Shown: positions 53,739 through 63,799, counted from the first letter of the stretch. The stretch is 64,000 bases of DNA from Kiloniella laminariae DSM 19542 (GCF_000374005.1 NZ_KB893168.1:62184-126183); one strand, 5' to 3'. Notes: a model not told the origin generated them from the sequence alone. Translations and numbers: made by a program.

Positions 53739-55355
53739 TCACCCAAGCATGCGAAGTTCACGTCGGATGATTTTTCCTGTCGTGGTCATGGGTAAGGCCT
53801 CGACAAAAGCGACTTCGCGTGGATATTCATGCGCCGCAAGCTGACTTTTGACAAAGTTCTGGATTTCTTTCACCAGTTCAGGGCTTTCCTGATAACCATC
53901 GTTCAGAACAACAAAGGCCTTCACAATTTCGGTACGTTGCGGATCCGGTTTTCCAACCACGCCGGCCATACGTATCGCCGGATGACCGATCAGACAGTCT
54001 TCTATCTCACCGGGGCCTATACGATAACCGGCCGAGGTAATAACATCATCATCCCGGCCCACAAACTGTATCCATCCTTCAGCGTCAAGAATACCTCTGT
54101 CCCCTGTCAGGAGCCAGGACCCGGCAAACTTCTTCCCGGTTGCTTCCGGATTGTTCCAGTATTGCAGAAACATCACCGGATCAGGGCTTTTCACCCCGAT
54201 ATTGCCAAGCTCGCCAGTCGGAAGTTTCTGGCCACTGTCATCAACGATTGCCAGCTCGTGACCCGGCACTGCACGCCCCATAATTCCCGGACGGGCAGGC
54301 ATAATTTTTGAACAGGACGAGACAATCATGTTGCACTCTGTTTGGCCGTAGAATTCATTGATTGTCAGACCAAAGGTCTTGCGTCCCCAATCCAGTAACT
54401 CAGTCCCCAGCGTTTCACCACCGGAAGCAATTGAGCGCATCTGAAGATTCCAGCGCTTCTCCGGATCTTTGACCGTTCGCATCATTTTCAGGGCGGTTGG
54501 TGGGATAAAAGCATTGCGAATTTTTTGCTGCTCAAGGAGTTCAAAAGCCGCTTCGGCTGTGAATTTTTCAAAACGCCGGGCCACCACCGTTACGCCGTGA
54601 TGCAAGGCGGGAAGCAGAACATCCAACAAGCCACCAATCCAGGCCCAGTCCGCCGGAGTCCAGATTTTATCTCCCGGTTGAGGGAAAAAGTCATGCGACA
54701 TCTCCACACCCGGTAAATGCCCAAGCAGAACCCGGTGTGCATGCAGCGCCCCTTTTGGCTGCCCTGTTGTTCCGGAAGTATAGATAATCACGGCAGGATC
54801 ATCCGCTTTGGTCAGAACTGGCGTAAAGAGATCGGACTGAACAGCGATTTCCTGATGCAGATCCCTTGCGTCCTCGACAGGGCCGTCAATAGACAGAACC
54901 AGTTCCAGTTCAGGCAAACGGTCACGTATTTCTGCCAGTTTCCGCACACCATCGGTATTGGTGATAACCACCCGGGCACCCGAATTTGACAGGCGATATT
55001 CAAGCGCCTCAACACCAAAAAGCATAAAAAGCGGAATGGCTATACAGCCCATCTTATAGGCGGCAATGTGTGAAAAAGCCGTTTCAGGTGACTGTGGCAA
55101 CAGGATCGCAACCCTGTCTCCCCGGACGATGCCGCTGGAATCCAATAGGTTTGCAAGACGGTTTGAGAGCTTTTTCAGGTCGCCGAAAGAATAATCAGAT
55201 ACTTGCCCTGCAGTATCAATAAAGCTGAGCGCAAGCCTGTCTGGCTCGCGCTCAGCCCATTTGTCACAGACATCTACACCGATGTTGTAGCTATCCGGAA
55301 TTTCCCAGTGAAAAGCCTCTTTAACAGATTCATAGCTTGGCCCCTGACGTAACAT
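53739..55355 (-). CDS. Acyl-CoA ligase (AMP-forming)
   Basis: A 538-residue adenylating enzyme. The phosphate loop is IIYTSGTTGQPKGAL, then INEFYGQTECN, TGDRGILDAEGWIQFVGRDDDVI and the catalytic Lys in PMTTTGKIIRREL. It activates a short or branched carboxylic acid to its CoA ester. ATG 55355 is used, preceded by GGGGAAAG; the frame to 55409 adds 18 non-family residues. It is the last gene of the valine operon, where it may activate isobutyrate or propionate; acetate or medium-chain acids are alternatives. Confidence 0.88.
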   Translation of the reverse strand: MLRQGPSYESVKEAFHWEIPDSYNIGVDVCDKWAEREPDRLALSFIDTAGQVSDYSFGDLKKLSNRLANLLDSSGIVRGDRVAILLPQSPETAFSHIAAYKMGCIAIPLFMLFGVEALEYRLSNSGARVVITNTDGVRKLAEIRDRLPELELVLSIDGPVEDARDLHQEIAVQSDLFTPVLTKADDPAVIIYTSGTTGQPKGALHAHRVLLGHLPGVEMSHDFFPQPGDKIWTPADWAWIGGLLDVLLPALHHGVTVVARRFEKFTAEAAFELLEQQKIRNAFIPPTALKMMRTVKDPEKRWNLQMRSIASGGETLGTELLDWGRKTFGLTINEFYGQTECNMIVSSCSKIMPARPGIMGRAVPGHELAIVDDSGQKLPTGELGNIGVKSPDPVMFLQYWNNPEATGKKFAGSWLLTGDRGILDAEGWIQFVGRDDDVITSAGYRIGPGEIEDCLIGHPAIRMAGVVGKPDPQRTEIVKAFVVLNDGYQESPELVKEIQNFVKSQLAAHEYPREVAFVEALPMTTTGKIIRRELRMLG

Positions 55356-55415
55356 TACTCTTTCCCCGCAGGATTGTTTTTTTATTCCAGGGACACTGGA
55401 CGGTGACAAGCTACC

Positions 55416-56297
55416 CTATTTCTCGCCTTTGAGAAACTTGATAATGCCGGAAAAATCTGTCGAAGCGCCACCTTCGTTATTAAACAGCTCATACAGCTCT
55501 TCAGCATGGGCCCCCAAAGGCGTTGACACGCCACTGGATTTGGCAGCTTCCTGAGACAGTTTAAGATCTTTGAGCATCAGGGCTGCCGCAAAACCCGGCT
55601 TGTAATCATTGTTCGCCGGGCTGGTTGGCACAGGTCCCGGCACCGGACAATAGCTGTTGATTGACCAGCACTGGCCTGAAGATGTCGAAGCAACATCAAA
55701 CAGCGCCTGATGGTCCAGTCCGAGCTTTTCCGCCAGATTAAAGGCTTCAGCCGAGGCTATCATGGAAATACCCAGGATCATGTTGTTGCAGATTTTGGCT
55801 GCCTGACCATTGCCATCACCGCCGCAGTGAACAATTTTACCGCCCATAACCGTGAGCAGCTCTTGAGCCTTGTCAAAAGCTTGTTTTGACCCGCCGGCCA
55901 TAAAGGTCAGCGTGCCAGCTGTCGCACCTCCAACCCCGCCGGACACGGGAGCATCAAGTGACAGCATGGATGCCTGTGTTGCGGACTGGTGTGCGGCTCT
56001 GGCGCTGTCGACATCAATCGTAGAACAGTCGATAAAAAGTGTCCCGGCTTTGGCTTCCTTCAGGGCTGCACCATAAACCGCAAGCAGATGTTTGCCTGCT
56101 GGCAACATGGTGATAACAGCATCAGCAGCCTGTACAGCTTCTTCCATGGAGGAAGCAATTTCCACACCCTGACTTTTGGAATGCGCCTTGGCCTCTTCAG
56201 ACAGATCAAAACCCTTGACTGTGTACTGGGCTTTAACGAGGTTCGCAGCCATCGGGCCGCCCATGTTTCCCAAGCCGATAAATGCAATTGTTTTCAT
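55416..56297 (-). CDS. mmsB: 3-hydroxyisobutyrate dehydrogenase
   Basis: A 293-residue NAD+ enzyme. It has the cofactor loop FIGLGNMGGPMAANL, the substrate signature DAPVSGGVGGATAGTLTFM, and the catalytic Lys in AAKICNNMILG. It oxidises 3-hydroxyisobutyrate to methylmalonate semialdehyde in valine breakdown. ATG 56297 has AAGGA eight bases upstream. It lies between the hydrolase gene that supplies its substrate and the ligase gene. Confidence 0.95.
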   Translation of the reverse strand: MKTIAFIGLGNMGGPMAANLVKAQYTVKGFDLSEEAKAHSKSQGVEIASSMEEAVQAADAVITMLPAGKHLLAVYGAALKEAKAGTLFIDCSTIDVDSARAAHQSATQASMLSLDAPVSGGVGGATAGTLTFMAGGSKQAFDKAQELLTVMGGKIVHCGGDGNGQAAKICNNMILGISMIASAEAFNLAEKLGLDHQALFDVASTSSGQCWSINSYCPVPGPVPTSPANNDYKPGFAAALMLKDLKLSQEAAKSSGVSTPLGAHAEELYELFNNEGGASTDFSGIIKFLKGEK

Positions 56298-56321
56298 ATT
56301 ATTATTCCTTCTCAACCTGAT

Positions 56322-57395
56322 CTACCGGGCCAGTCTGGTACTTAAACCAAGTTCCTGGTCACCAAGACTGTCAAAACAAACATCAACCATTGCGTCCTGA
56401 ACATCTTCAACCCTGGCAACAGACCATTTGGGGTCTCCGGTTTTATCGATAACCGCTGCGCGCACTCCTTCAGAAAAATCGGGAAGAGCAAACATCCGCA
56501 ACGCAAGCCGGTATTCCATATCAAGAACTTCTTCTATGCCCCCAAGATTGCGAGCTTTACGGAGAGCTGCCAGTGTCGCTTTCAGGGAGTGAGGTGCCCG
56601 CCCCCGCAGGGTCTTGACCAGTTCGTCGCCCCAGTCAGTCCCAAGCTTTGCTGCTGCAGCAAGGATGTCTTCGATCCGGTCAAAGGAAAAGACATCATCA
56701 ATCGCACCGCGCAAAGCAGCAAGGGGTGCCTGAGCGTTCGAACTGACAAACCCTCTGATGAGCGTATCAACATCGCTCCGGCTATCCACACCATAATCAG
56801 CAGCGACCAAGGATTCTATCAGACGAGGCAGACGATCGCTTGAAACCTCGACATCGGCCAGTCCGGCATAGATCGCATCAACAGCCCCGATCCGCTGACC
56901 GCACAACCCAAGATAACTGCCGATTTCTCCCGGCGCATTGGCAAGAAGCCAGCTCCCGCCAACATCCGGAAAAAGCCCTATGGCTGTCTCGGGCATGGCG
57001 ATCATGGAGCGCTCTGTCACGATACGGTTGCTACCATGGGCAGACACGCCAACGCCGCCGCCCATAACGATACCGTCCATCACAGCAATGTATGGTTTGG
57101 GATAGTTGGCAATCAGAGCATTCAGACGATATTCATCCGCCCAGAATTTCTGTGCCAGTCCATCGTTTTCCTGCGCTGATTTATAAAGTGCCCGGATATC
57201 ACCACCAGCACAAAGACCGCGTTCGCCGGCCCCATCGACAATAACGATCCGTACGGTTTCATCCGTCAGCCAGCGTTCAAGGGCATCCAGCATCCCGTGG
57301 ACCATCTCGAGGGTCAGGGCATTGAGCGCTTTGGGACGGTTCAGGGTAATGCGGCCCGCCGCACCTTCCTGACGGATAATCAGCTCGTCAGTCAT
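56322..57395 (-). CDS. 3-hydroxyisobutyryl-CoA hydrolase
   Basis: A 357-residue member of the crotonase family, longer than simple hydratases and carrying HIBYL-CoA hydrolase landmarks: GLCAGGDIRALY, GIVMGGGVGVSAHGSNRI and MPETAIGLFPDVGGSW. The Glu in PETAIG and Asp in FPDVGG are the usual catalytic pair. It releases free 3-hydroxyisobutyrate from its CoA ester. The gene overlaps the acyl-CoA dehydrogenase gene by four bases. An enoyl-CoA hydratase function is less likely given length and neighbours; the hydratase step is not separately encoded here. Confidence 0.92.
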   Translation of the reverse strand: MTDELIIRQEGAAGRITLNRPKALNALTLEMVHGMLDALERWLTDETVRIVIVDGAGERGLCAGGDIRALYKSAQENDGLAQKFWADEYRLNALIANYPKPYIAVMDGIVMGGGVGVSAHGSNRIVTERSMIAMPETAIGLFPDVGGSWLLANAPGEIGSYLGLCGQRIGAVDAIYAGLADVEVSSDRLPRLIESLVAADYGVDSRSDVDTLIRGFVSSNAQAPLAALRGAIDDVFSFDRIEDILAAAAKLGTDWGDELVKTLRGRAPHSLKATLAALRKARNLGGIEEVLDMEYRLALRMFALPDFSEGVRAAVIDKTGDPKWSVARVEDVQDAMVDVCFDSLGDQELGLSTRLAR

Positions 57396-58552
57396 GCCTG
57401 TCCTCCCTTCAGCAGATCACGGGAAATGATCAGGCGCATGATCTCGTTGGTTCCTTCAAGGATCTGATGAACCCTGAGGTCACGCACAATTTTCTCAACC
57501 CCATAGTCGGCAAGATATCCATAACCACCGTGGATCTGAAGCGCTTCGTTCGCGACAGAAAATCCGGTGTCCGTGGCAAAACGTTTGGCCATGGCGCACC
57601 AGCGGGTCGCATCATGGGCCTTTGCATCAAGCTTGCAGGCCGCCTTGTACAGCAGAGTTCTGGCAGCTTCCAGTTCGGTAAGCATATCGGCCACCTTGAA
57701 CTGCAGCGCCTGGAACTGGGCCAGATTTTTACCAAAGGCCTTGCGTTCGCCCATATAGGTTACCGCCTTGTCGAGCGCAGCCTGCGCTCCCCCAAGCGAA
57801 CAGGCCCCGATATTAAGACGGCCGCCATCAAGCCCCATCATGGCAATCTTGAAGCCCTGCCCCTCGTCACCAATCATGTTTTCGGCCGGGATACGTACGT
57901 CTTCAAGAATAACTGTTCTGGTCGGCTGGGCTTTCCAGCCCATCTTTTTCTCGTTGGCACCAAATGATACGCCCGGTGCATCCTTTGGCACCAGAAAACA
58001 GGAAACCCCTGCAGCGCCATCGCCCCCTGTACGGGCCATCACCAGATAAAGATCAGAAGTTCCCGCCCCGGAGATAAACTGCTTTGTGCCATTGAGCACA
58101 AAATCAGTTCCGTCTTTTACGGCTTTGGTTTTAAGGGCTGCAGCATCAGACCCGGCAGATGGTTCCGTCAGACAATAACTGGCAATCAAATCCATGGACA
58201 TCATGGAGGGGAGCCATTTCTGACGCTGTGCTTCGGTCCCGAAACGATCGATCATCCAGGAAGCCATGTTGTGAATGGAAATAAAGGCCGATACCGCCGG
58301 GCAACCGCTGGCCAGAGCCTCGAAAATCAAGGCAGCATCCAGCCGGCCAAGGCCAGTTCCACCAACATCATCCCTGACGTAGATCCCCCCCATACCCAGT
58401 GCGGCTGCTTCACGCATGACATCAACCGGGAAATGTTCTTTTTCATCCCATTCCAGGGCGAAGGGGGCAATTTTGTCCCGAGAGAAATCACGCGCCATCT
58501 CCTGAATGGCACGCTGGTCTTCATTGAGGTCAAATAGGTCAAACTGGCTCAT
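57392..58552 (-). CDS. Isobutyryl-CoA-type acyl-CoA dehydrogenase
   Basis: A 386-residue flavoprotein. FAD and substrate motifs are CLTEPSAGSDAAALKT, QFISGAGTSDLYLVM and IHGGYGYLADYGVEKI. The C-terminal ILEGTNEIMRLI holds the catalytic Glu in the position used by short-chain/isobutyryl enzymes. It oxidises isobutyryl-CoA to methacrylyl-CoA in valine breakdown. Residual activity on 2-methylbutyryl-CoA is possible. Confidence 0.92.
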   Translation of the reverse strand: MSQFDLFDLNEDQRAIQEMARDFSRDKIAPFALEWDEKEHFPVDVMREAAALGMGGIYVRDDVGGTGLGRLDAALIFEALASGCPAVSAFISIHNMASWMIDRFGTEAQRQKWLPSMMSMDLIASYCLTEPSAGSDAAALKTKAVKDGTDFVLNGTKQFISGAGTSDLYLVMARTGGDGAAGVSCFLVPKDAPGVSFGANEKKMGWKAQPTRTVILEDVRIPAENMIGDEGQGFKIAMMGLDGGRLNIGACSLGGAQAALDKAVTYMGERKAFGKNLAQFQALQFKVADMLTELEAARTLLYKAACKLDAKAHDATRWCAMAKRFATDTGFSVANEALQIHGGYGYLADYGVEKIVRDLRVHQILEGTNEIMRLIISRDLLKGGQA

Positions 58553-58630
58553 CGGTTTTTTCCTGCCCGGTCGTATTTATTTTATAAACTGGAACACGGA
58601 GCGACCCGAAGATCGCCCCGCAAACCTGCA

Positions 58631-60130
58631 TCAGTCCATCGTCGGGATGGAGAACTCGGCTCCTTCCTTGACCCCGGAAGGCCAGCGGGAAGTAACCGTT
58701 TTGGTTTTGGTGTAGAAACGGATGGCATCCGGACCATGCTGGTTCAAATCACCAAAGCCGGAGCGTTTCCAGCCTCCGAATGTGTAATAAGCCAAAGGAA
58801 CAGGGATCGGTACGTTTACTCCAACCATGCCCACGTTTACCCGGGTCATGAAATCACGCGCAGTATCACCGTCACGGGTATAGATCGCTACGCCGTTCCC
58901 ATATTCGTGTTCGCTTGGCAGGCGCAGAGCTTCGTCGTAGTCCTTGGCACGAACAACGGAGAGCACTGGTCCAAAGATTTCTTCCTTGTAAATGCGCATG
59001 TCCGGCGTGACGTTATCAAACAGGCAGCCGCCCATATAGAAGCCTTTTTCATACCCCTGCATGACAAAGTCGCGACCATCGACAACCAACTTGGCACCTT
59101 CTTCAATACCGATATTCACATAGCCTTTAACGCGCTCGACGGCTTCTGCCGTAACCAGCGGGCCAAAGTCGGCATCCGGATCTGTTGACAAACCGATTTT
59201 GAGGCTTTCGACACGTGGCGTAAGCTTGGCAATCAGGCGATCCGCCGTTTCTTCACCGACAGGCACAGCAACAGAGATCGCCATGCAGCGCTCCCCGGCA
59301 GAGCCATACCCTGCACCAATAAGCGCATCAGCAACTTGATCCATGTCAGCATCCGGCATGATGATCATGTGGTTCTTCGCCCCGCCAAAACACTGCGCAC
59401 GTTTGCCGTTCGCGGTTGCACGGGTGTAGACGTATTCAGCAATCGGGGTCGAGCCGACAAAACCGACAGCCCGGATATCCTCGTCATCAAGGATGGCATC
59501 GACTGATTCTTTGTCACCATTGACCACATTGAGAATACCAGCTGGCAATCCAGCCTCAAGCATCAGTTCCCCCAGACGCAGTGGCAAAGAAGGATCGCGT
59601 TCGGATGGCTTGAGAATAAAAGCATTGCCGCAAACAATTGCCGGAGCAAATTTCCACATCGGGATCATCGCAGGAAAGTTAAACGGCGTAATGCCAGCAA
59701 CAACACCCAGCGGCTGGCGCATGGAGAACATATCAATGCCCGGTCCGGCTCCTTCGCTGAATTCGCCCTTCTGCAGATGCGGAATGCCACAGGCAAACTC
59801 TACAACTTCCAGGCCACGCTGGATATCACCTCTGGCATCCGGGATGGTCTTGCCGTGTTCACGCGACAGCATCTCGGCCAGTTCGCCATAGTTCTCTTCA
59901 ATCAACTGCAGGAATTTCAGCATCACACGGGCACGCTTTTGCGGGTTGGTCGCGGCCCAGGCTGGTTGTGCCGCCTTGGCATTCTCGACAGCAGCTCGCA
60001 ACTCTGCGGCTGATGCCAGCGGAACTCTTGCAGCAACTTCGCCCGTCATTGGCCAGTAGACATCACTAAAACGACCAGAAGTGCCTTTTACTTTTTTGCC
60101 ACCGATAAGGTGATAGAGTTCAGCGGTCAT
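58631..60130 (-). CDS. mmsA: Methylmalonate-semialdehyde dehydrogenase (CoA-acylating)
   Basis: A 499-residue aldehyde dehydrogenase of the MmsA group. Landmarks are PFNFPAMIPMWKFAPAI, FGGAKNHMIIMPDADM and the catalytic cysteine in GSAGERCMAISVAV (near residue 284). The C-terminal FYTKTKTVTSRWP is typical. It converts methylmalonate semialdehyde, CoA and NAD+ to propionyl-CoA. It is the first gene of the valine operon and is divergent from the LysR-type regulator, which shares its promoter region. Confidence 0.95.
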   Translation of the reverse strand: MTAELYHLIGGKKVKGTSGRFSDVYWPMTGEVAARVPLASAAELRAAVENAKAAQPAWAATNPQKRARVMLKFLQLIEENYGELAEMLSREHGKTIPDARGDIQRGLEVVEFACGIPHLQKGEFSEGAGPGIDMFSMRQPLGVVAGITPFNFPAMIPMWKFAPAIVCGNAFILKPSERDPSLPLRLGELMLEAGLPAGILNVVNGDKESVDAILDDEDIRAVGFVGSTPIAEYVYTRATANGKRAQCFGGAKNHMIIMPDADMDQVADALIGAGYGSAGERCMAISVAVPVGEETADRLIAKLTPRVESLKIGLSTDPDADFGPLVTAEAVERVKGYVNIGIEEGAKLVVDGRDFVMQGYEKGFYMGGCLFDNVTPDMRIYKEEIFGPVLSVVRAKDYDEALRLPSEHEYGNGVAIYTRDGDTARDFMTRVNVGMVGVNVPIPVPLAYYTFGGWKRSGFGDLNQHGPDAIRFYTKTKTVTSRWPSGVKEGAEFSIPTMD

Positions 60131-60369
60131 ATCCGCATCTCCTTTATACGTAAGAAGTCAGAACCAGAGCAGAGTTCCAAAACCCTGCCCTGCTATACCG
60201 ACAATTGAAATCAGGTGTTCTTGCAACATTTGCTCCCCGACAGATCATATTTCGCCCGGAAGACTCGTTGTTCTGGATACATCCACAAAGAACTAAGCTC
60301 AGAGACTTGCATTGTTTTTTTCGCACAGCTATAGGTAATACCAACAAACCAGTGTGCGAAAATGCAATT

Positions 60370-61275
60370 ATGAACCCGACCTTTGACTGGAATGATCTTC
60401 GCCCTTTTCTCGCTGTTGCTAGAACGGGCAAGCTCACCATCGCCGCCAAACGGCTGAAAGTGGATCACACCACTGTCAGCCGCCGGATACAGGCGCTTGA
60501 AAACGCCCTGAACGCCACTCTGTTTGAACGTGGCCCGCAAGGTTATGCCCTGACGGAAATCGGTCAACGTCTTCTCGGCGCAGCTGAATCCATGGAAACC
60601 GTTGCCATGGGCGTTCAGAACGAATTGGCCGGAGCTGACCTTACCTTGACCGGAGCCGTAAGGATTGGTGCGCCAGACGGTTTTGGCAGCTACTTCCTGG
60701 CCCCAAGAATTTGTGATCTTTGCCGGGCCCATCCGGGTCTGGAAATTGATCTGGTCGCCATGCCCCGCATGTTCAGCCTTTCAAAACGCGAAGCAGACAT
60801 TGCCATTGGCCTGAGCCGTCCGACTGAAGGACGTTTGCGCTCTCGAAAACTGACGGATTACCGCCTCGGGCTTTACGCTTCACCAGAATACCTCAAACGA
60901 CGCGGCCCCATCACCAGCAAAGACCAGCTCCAGAGCCACAGGCTGGTTGGCTATATCGAAGATCTGATTTTTTCACCCGAACTGGATTATGTGCCGCAGG
61001 TCGGCAAGGAGCTGCGGCCCCAGTTGCGCAGCACCAATCTGATCGCCCAGATGCATGCCACCGCAACGGGTGCAGGGATCTGTATCCTGCCGTGTTTTAT
61101 GGCCGATAATCACGAAAACCTGGTGCCGATCCTCCGGGAAGAGGTCAAGATCATGCGCACCTTCTGGCTGATCTATCACGCAGACTTGCAGGGCTTTGCC
61201 CGTATCCGCGCAACTGTCGATTTTATCGTGGAAAAAGTCACTGCCGCACGTAAAGTCTTTATGCCTGAATCCTAA
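60370..61275 (+). CDS. LysR-family regulator of the valine operon
   Basis: A 301-residue regulator. The HTH is LTIAAKRLKVDHTTVSRRIQALE and the effector domain begins TGAVRIGAPDGFGSYFL. ATG 60370 is chosen because homologues start MxxxFDWNDLRxFLAVAR; the open frame upstream to 60205 is not family-like. It is divergent from mmsA and therefore likely controls the operon. The effector may be 3-hydroxyisobutyrate or another intermediate, not shown by sequence. Confidence 0.9.
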   Translation: MNPTFDWNDLRPFLAVARTGKLTIAAKRLKVDHTTVSRRIQALENALNATLFERGPQGYALTEIGQRLLGAAESMETVAMGVQNELAGADLTLTGAVRIGAPDGFGSYFLAPRICDLCRAHPGLEIDLVAMPRMFSLSKREADIAIGLSRPTEGRLRSRKLTDYRLGLYASPEYLKRRGPITSKDQLQSHRLVGYIEDLIFSPELDYVPQVGKELRPQLRSTNLIAQMHATATGAGICILPCFMADNHENLVPILREEVKIMRTFWLIYHADLQGFARIRATVDFIVEKVTAARKVFMPES

Positions 61276-61278
61276 AAA

Positions 61279-61312
61279 CAGAAAACCCCAGTCATCAGAC
61301 CGGGGTTTTCTG
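61279..61312. terminator. Bidirectional terminator after the LysR-type gene
   Basis: An 11-base stem, CAGAAAACCCC/GGGGTTTTCTG, with a 12-base loop has A/T-rich ends on both sides. It stops the LysR gene and the converging exported-protein gene. Confidence 0.85.
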
Positions 61313-61361
61313 CCATAGCACTTCTAATAACATTCAGTTTAAACAGATACGTATAAGACGA

Positions 61362-63590
61362 TCACTTCTGAGCCAAAACCTTATCAAGCGGGCCGAGATT
61401 CATGAAGAGCGTTTCTCCATTTGAATCATCCACACCGTCATTGTCTGTAACTGCATAAACAGTTCCATCAGCCGCAACAGTCAGGCCTTCGAGCTTGTCA
61501 GGTGTCCAGCCGTTCGCCCCCTTAAGATCAACAAGTAAATCCCGGATCAATTTTTTTTCCAGAACCGGGACTTCTTTTGTGCCAACAGGTACCGGCGCTG
61601 TATGGCGAACAGAGACACGATAAAGGCGTTTGATTGTGGCGTCTTCACCTCCTTTGTTGTCCCGTTCAACGATAGCAAGTTCGCCATTGCCAAGACTTGT
61701 GATCTCGCTCAGACCAACCCAACCACCCGCAGGACTTTCTGGTTTGTCCAGGCGATAAGACAGAACGCCCCAGATTTCTCTCTTGATGTCATAAGTCAGG
61801 ATTTTACTGTAACCCTTTGGATCATCTTTCCATTCCCTTTGAATGGCAATGTAAAGTTGATCACCATCAAGTGCTACCCCTTCAAGCCCGTGTTTGAGCA
61901 TCTGGGCTTCTACAGCAGTTGGCAAAGCAATCTCCTTTACCACTTGCCCCGTTGGCAGGACATGTAGCAACAAGCTTTTACGTTTTTCCGGCTTTGCTTC
62001 TGATACAACCCAGAATGATCCATCCGGTGCTGCAGCAATGCCTTCAAGATCAAGATTTTCCATTGGCTTACCGTCTTTGATCAAACGGCGAGCTGCAACA
62101 ATACGGGCCGGGCTGGCAGAAACATCAAGAGTATAGATATCAGCAGTGGAATAGAAGCTGTCGTTTACTGCGTAAAGAATGCTCGGGTCCGTTGGATTGG
62201 CTGTCAGTCCCGATAGTGCACCCCAGCCAATCGGCTTTCCATTTGCCCCCTCGACAGAAACAATCTGCGGCACAGCAGCCCCCTTTTGTCCCTGTTTGTA
62301 AATTGTCAGGGTTGATCTGTAACCGACTTCAGCACTGTCTTTCTCATTAGCGATCACCAGCAGGCCTCGCGCAGGAATAGCAACAATGCCTTCCGGCCCA
62401 ACGCCGCCACTTGGTAAACCCTGTACAAGATCCAGTCGATTGTTGGGTTTGCCAGAAGTCTCAACATCCTGGAACACACCAATCAGGTTTGCCCGCTCCA
62501 GACCGACAAAGATCAGACGGTCCTTACCAAAGGTACCAACTGTTACCCCCTCTGGTTCAGTTCCTTTTTTATGGGATCTTTTCTCGGGGTAGTGCCCCAT
62601 GGAAACGGCGAGCTCTTCTGTCAGGGATCCGCTATCATAAAGCACATCACCTGCGGTTGAGAACACGGTAAACCCACGTGATCCCCCTTCGTAATCTCCC
62701 TCGTTGGCGGTAACGAAACGGGTATCATCAATCCAGGAAACCGCATCCGGCTCCCGACGCAGATCCTTCAGATCATCCGTAAGGGAAATAGATTTATCCT
62801 TGGTCGCATCGACCCCGGAAACAGTTGAGGTTCCAGCAGAAAAATGGCGAATAATCTTGTTATTTTCCAGATCGACCAGAACGATATGATTGTTTTCCTG
62901 AAGTGTGACCACGGCCTGGTTCAAGCTGTTGATTGAAACAAATTCTGGCTCAGGGTCAGAAGGAGCAATTTCTGCCAATCCGGTCATATCGGTTTTGGTT
63001 ACTGTTTTGCAGTTGGAGAGCTGTCCTTCACTACCCAGCACAAATGTAGCCAAGTGTCCTGCAGGTCCCTGAGGCAATTGCCCATCGTTCAGTTCTTCAT
63101 CGCGCTCATTCTCAACCGCAACAGCCAGATACTTTCCATCAGGGCTCAGCGCAACGGAATCAGGTTGTCCGGCCACATCACACTTGGCAATAACCTTGTC
63201 TTTAGCGAGATCAACAACAGCGAGATATCCTGAGGGTTCCATATAGTTTTTGGAAGTATTAACCCCGACATAAGCCAGACCGCCTTTGACAGTAACCGAG
63301 GTTGGTTCACCACCAACCATCACCACGCCAGCCGCTTGGGGATTGGATGGATCGAAAATATCGACCTTGCCAATAACCTCAAGAGACGAGTCCGTGTAGA
63401 CCAGCATCGTACCGTTCATTGCTGAGGTCACGATCTCTGCCCCGGTGACCGTCGCCATTTCCTTGCCCTTGGGCAGGTTTTTATAAACAGGCAGGGAAGA
63501 CAGACGGCTAAAGCCCTCAACCGCCATGGCGGGTCCGGCCAAGCCCAGGGCGATAACCGCTAGGCTGGCTGATTTGGCAAGGTGTTTCAT
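61362..63590 (-). CDS. Exported esterase-like phytase/beta-propeller protein
   Basis: A 742-residue secreted protein. ATG 63590 has GGAG eight bases upstream, and the signal peptide (SASLAVIALGLAGPAMA) ends near residue 23. The first half is a beta-propeller (VDLAKDKVIAKCDVAG, ALSPDGKYLAVAVEN, LVDLENNKIIRHF). The second half is the esterase-like phytase fold (NLDLEGIAAAPDGSFWVVSE, GLEGVALDGDQLYIAIQRE, DKLEGLTVAADGTVYAVTDN). It probably acts in the periplasm on phosphate esters, or only binds them; no metal-site proof is visible. It has an upstream gap of about 210 bases that could hold a phosphate-controlled promoter, but no Pho box was identified. Confidence 0.8.
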   Translation of the reverse strand: MKHLAKSASLAVIALGLAGPAMAVEGFSRLSSLPVYKNLPKGKEMATVTGAEIVTSAMNGTMLVYTDSSLEVIGKVDIFDPSNPQAAGVVMVGGEPTSVTVKGGLAYVGVNTSKNYMEPSGYLAVVDLAKDKVIAKCDVAGQPDSVALSPDGKYLAVAVENERDEELNDGQLPQGPAGHLATFVLGSEGQLSNCKTVTKTDMTGLAEIAPSDPEPEFVSINSLNQAVVTLQENNHIVLVDLENNKIIRHFSAGTSTVSGVDATKDKSISLTDDLKDLRREPDAVSWIDDTRFVTANEGDYEGGSRGFTVFSTAGDVLYDSGSLTEELAVSMGHYPEKRSHKKGTEPEGVTVGTFGKDRLIFVGLERANLIGVFQDVETSGKPNNRLDLVQGLPSGGVGPEGIVAIPARGLLVIANEKDSAEVGYRSTLTIYKQGQKGAAVPQIVSVEGANGKPIGWGALSGLTANPTDPSILYAVNDSFYSTADIYTLDVSASPARIVAARRLIKDGKPMENLDLEGIAAAPDGSFWVVSEAKPEKRKSLLLHVLPTGQVVKEIALPTAVEAQMLKHGLEGVALDGDQLYIAIQREWKDDPKGYSKILTYDIKREIWGVLSYRLDKPESPAGGWVGLSEITSLGNGELAIVERDNKGGEDATIKRLYRVSVRHTAPVPVGTKEVPVLEKKLIRDLLVDLKGANGWTPDKLEGLTVAADGTVYAVTDNDGVDDSNGETLFMNLGPLDKVLAQK

Positions 63591-63799
63591 TAATAAAGCT
63601 CCGGACAATATTTCAATAATTATCCTTTTGCTATGAAGCTTCTTGGTGTCATGCGAATTTCAGTTTCATGTCATTTTTGCGAAGCTACTATTCTATTTCA
63701 TCTGAAAACTATCTTTTGTCGCATATTTTCAATACAGATCGCCATCGCCCGGGCAGAGTCAATTCCATCACAAAAACACACCTATTCCAGAGGCCATCA

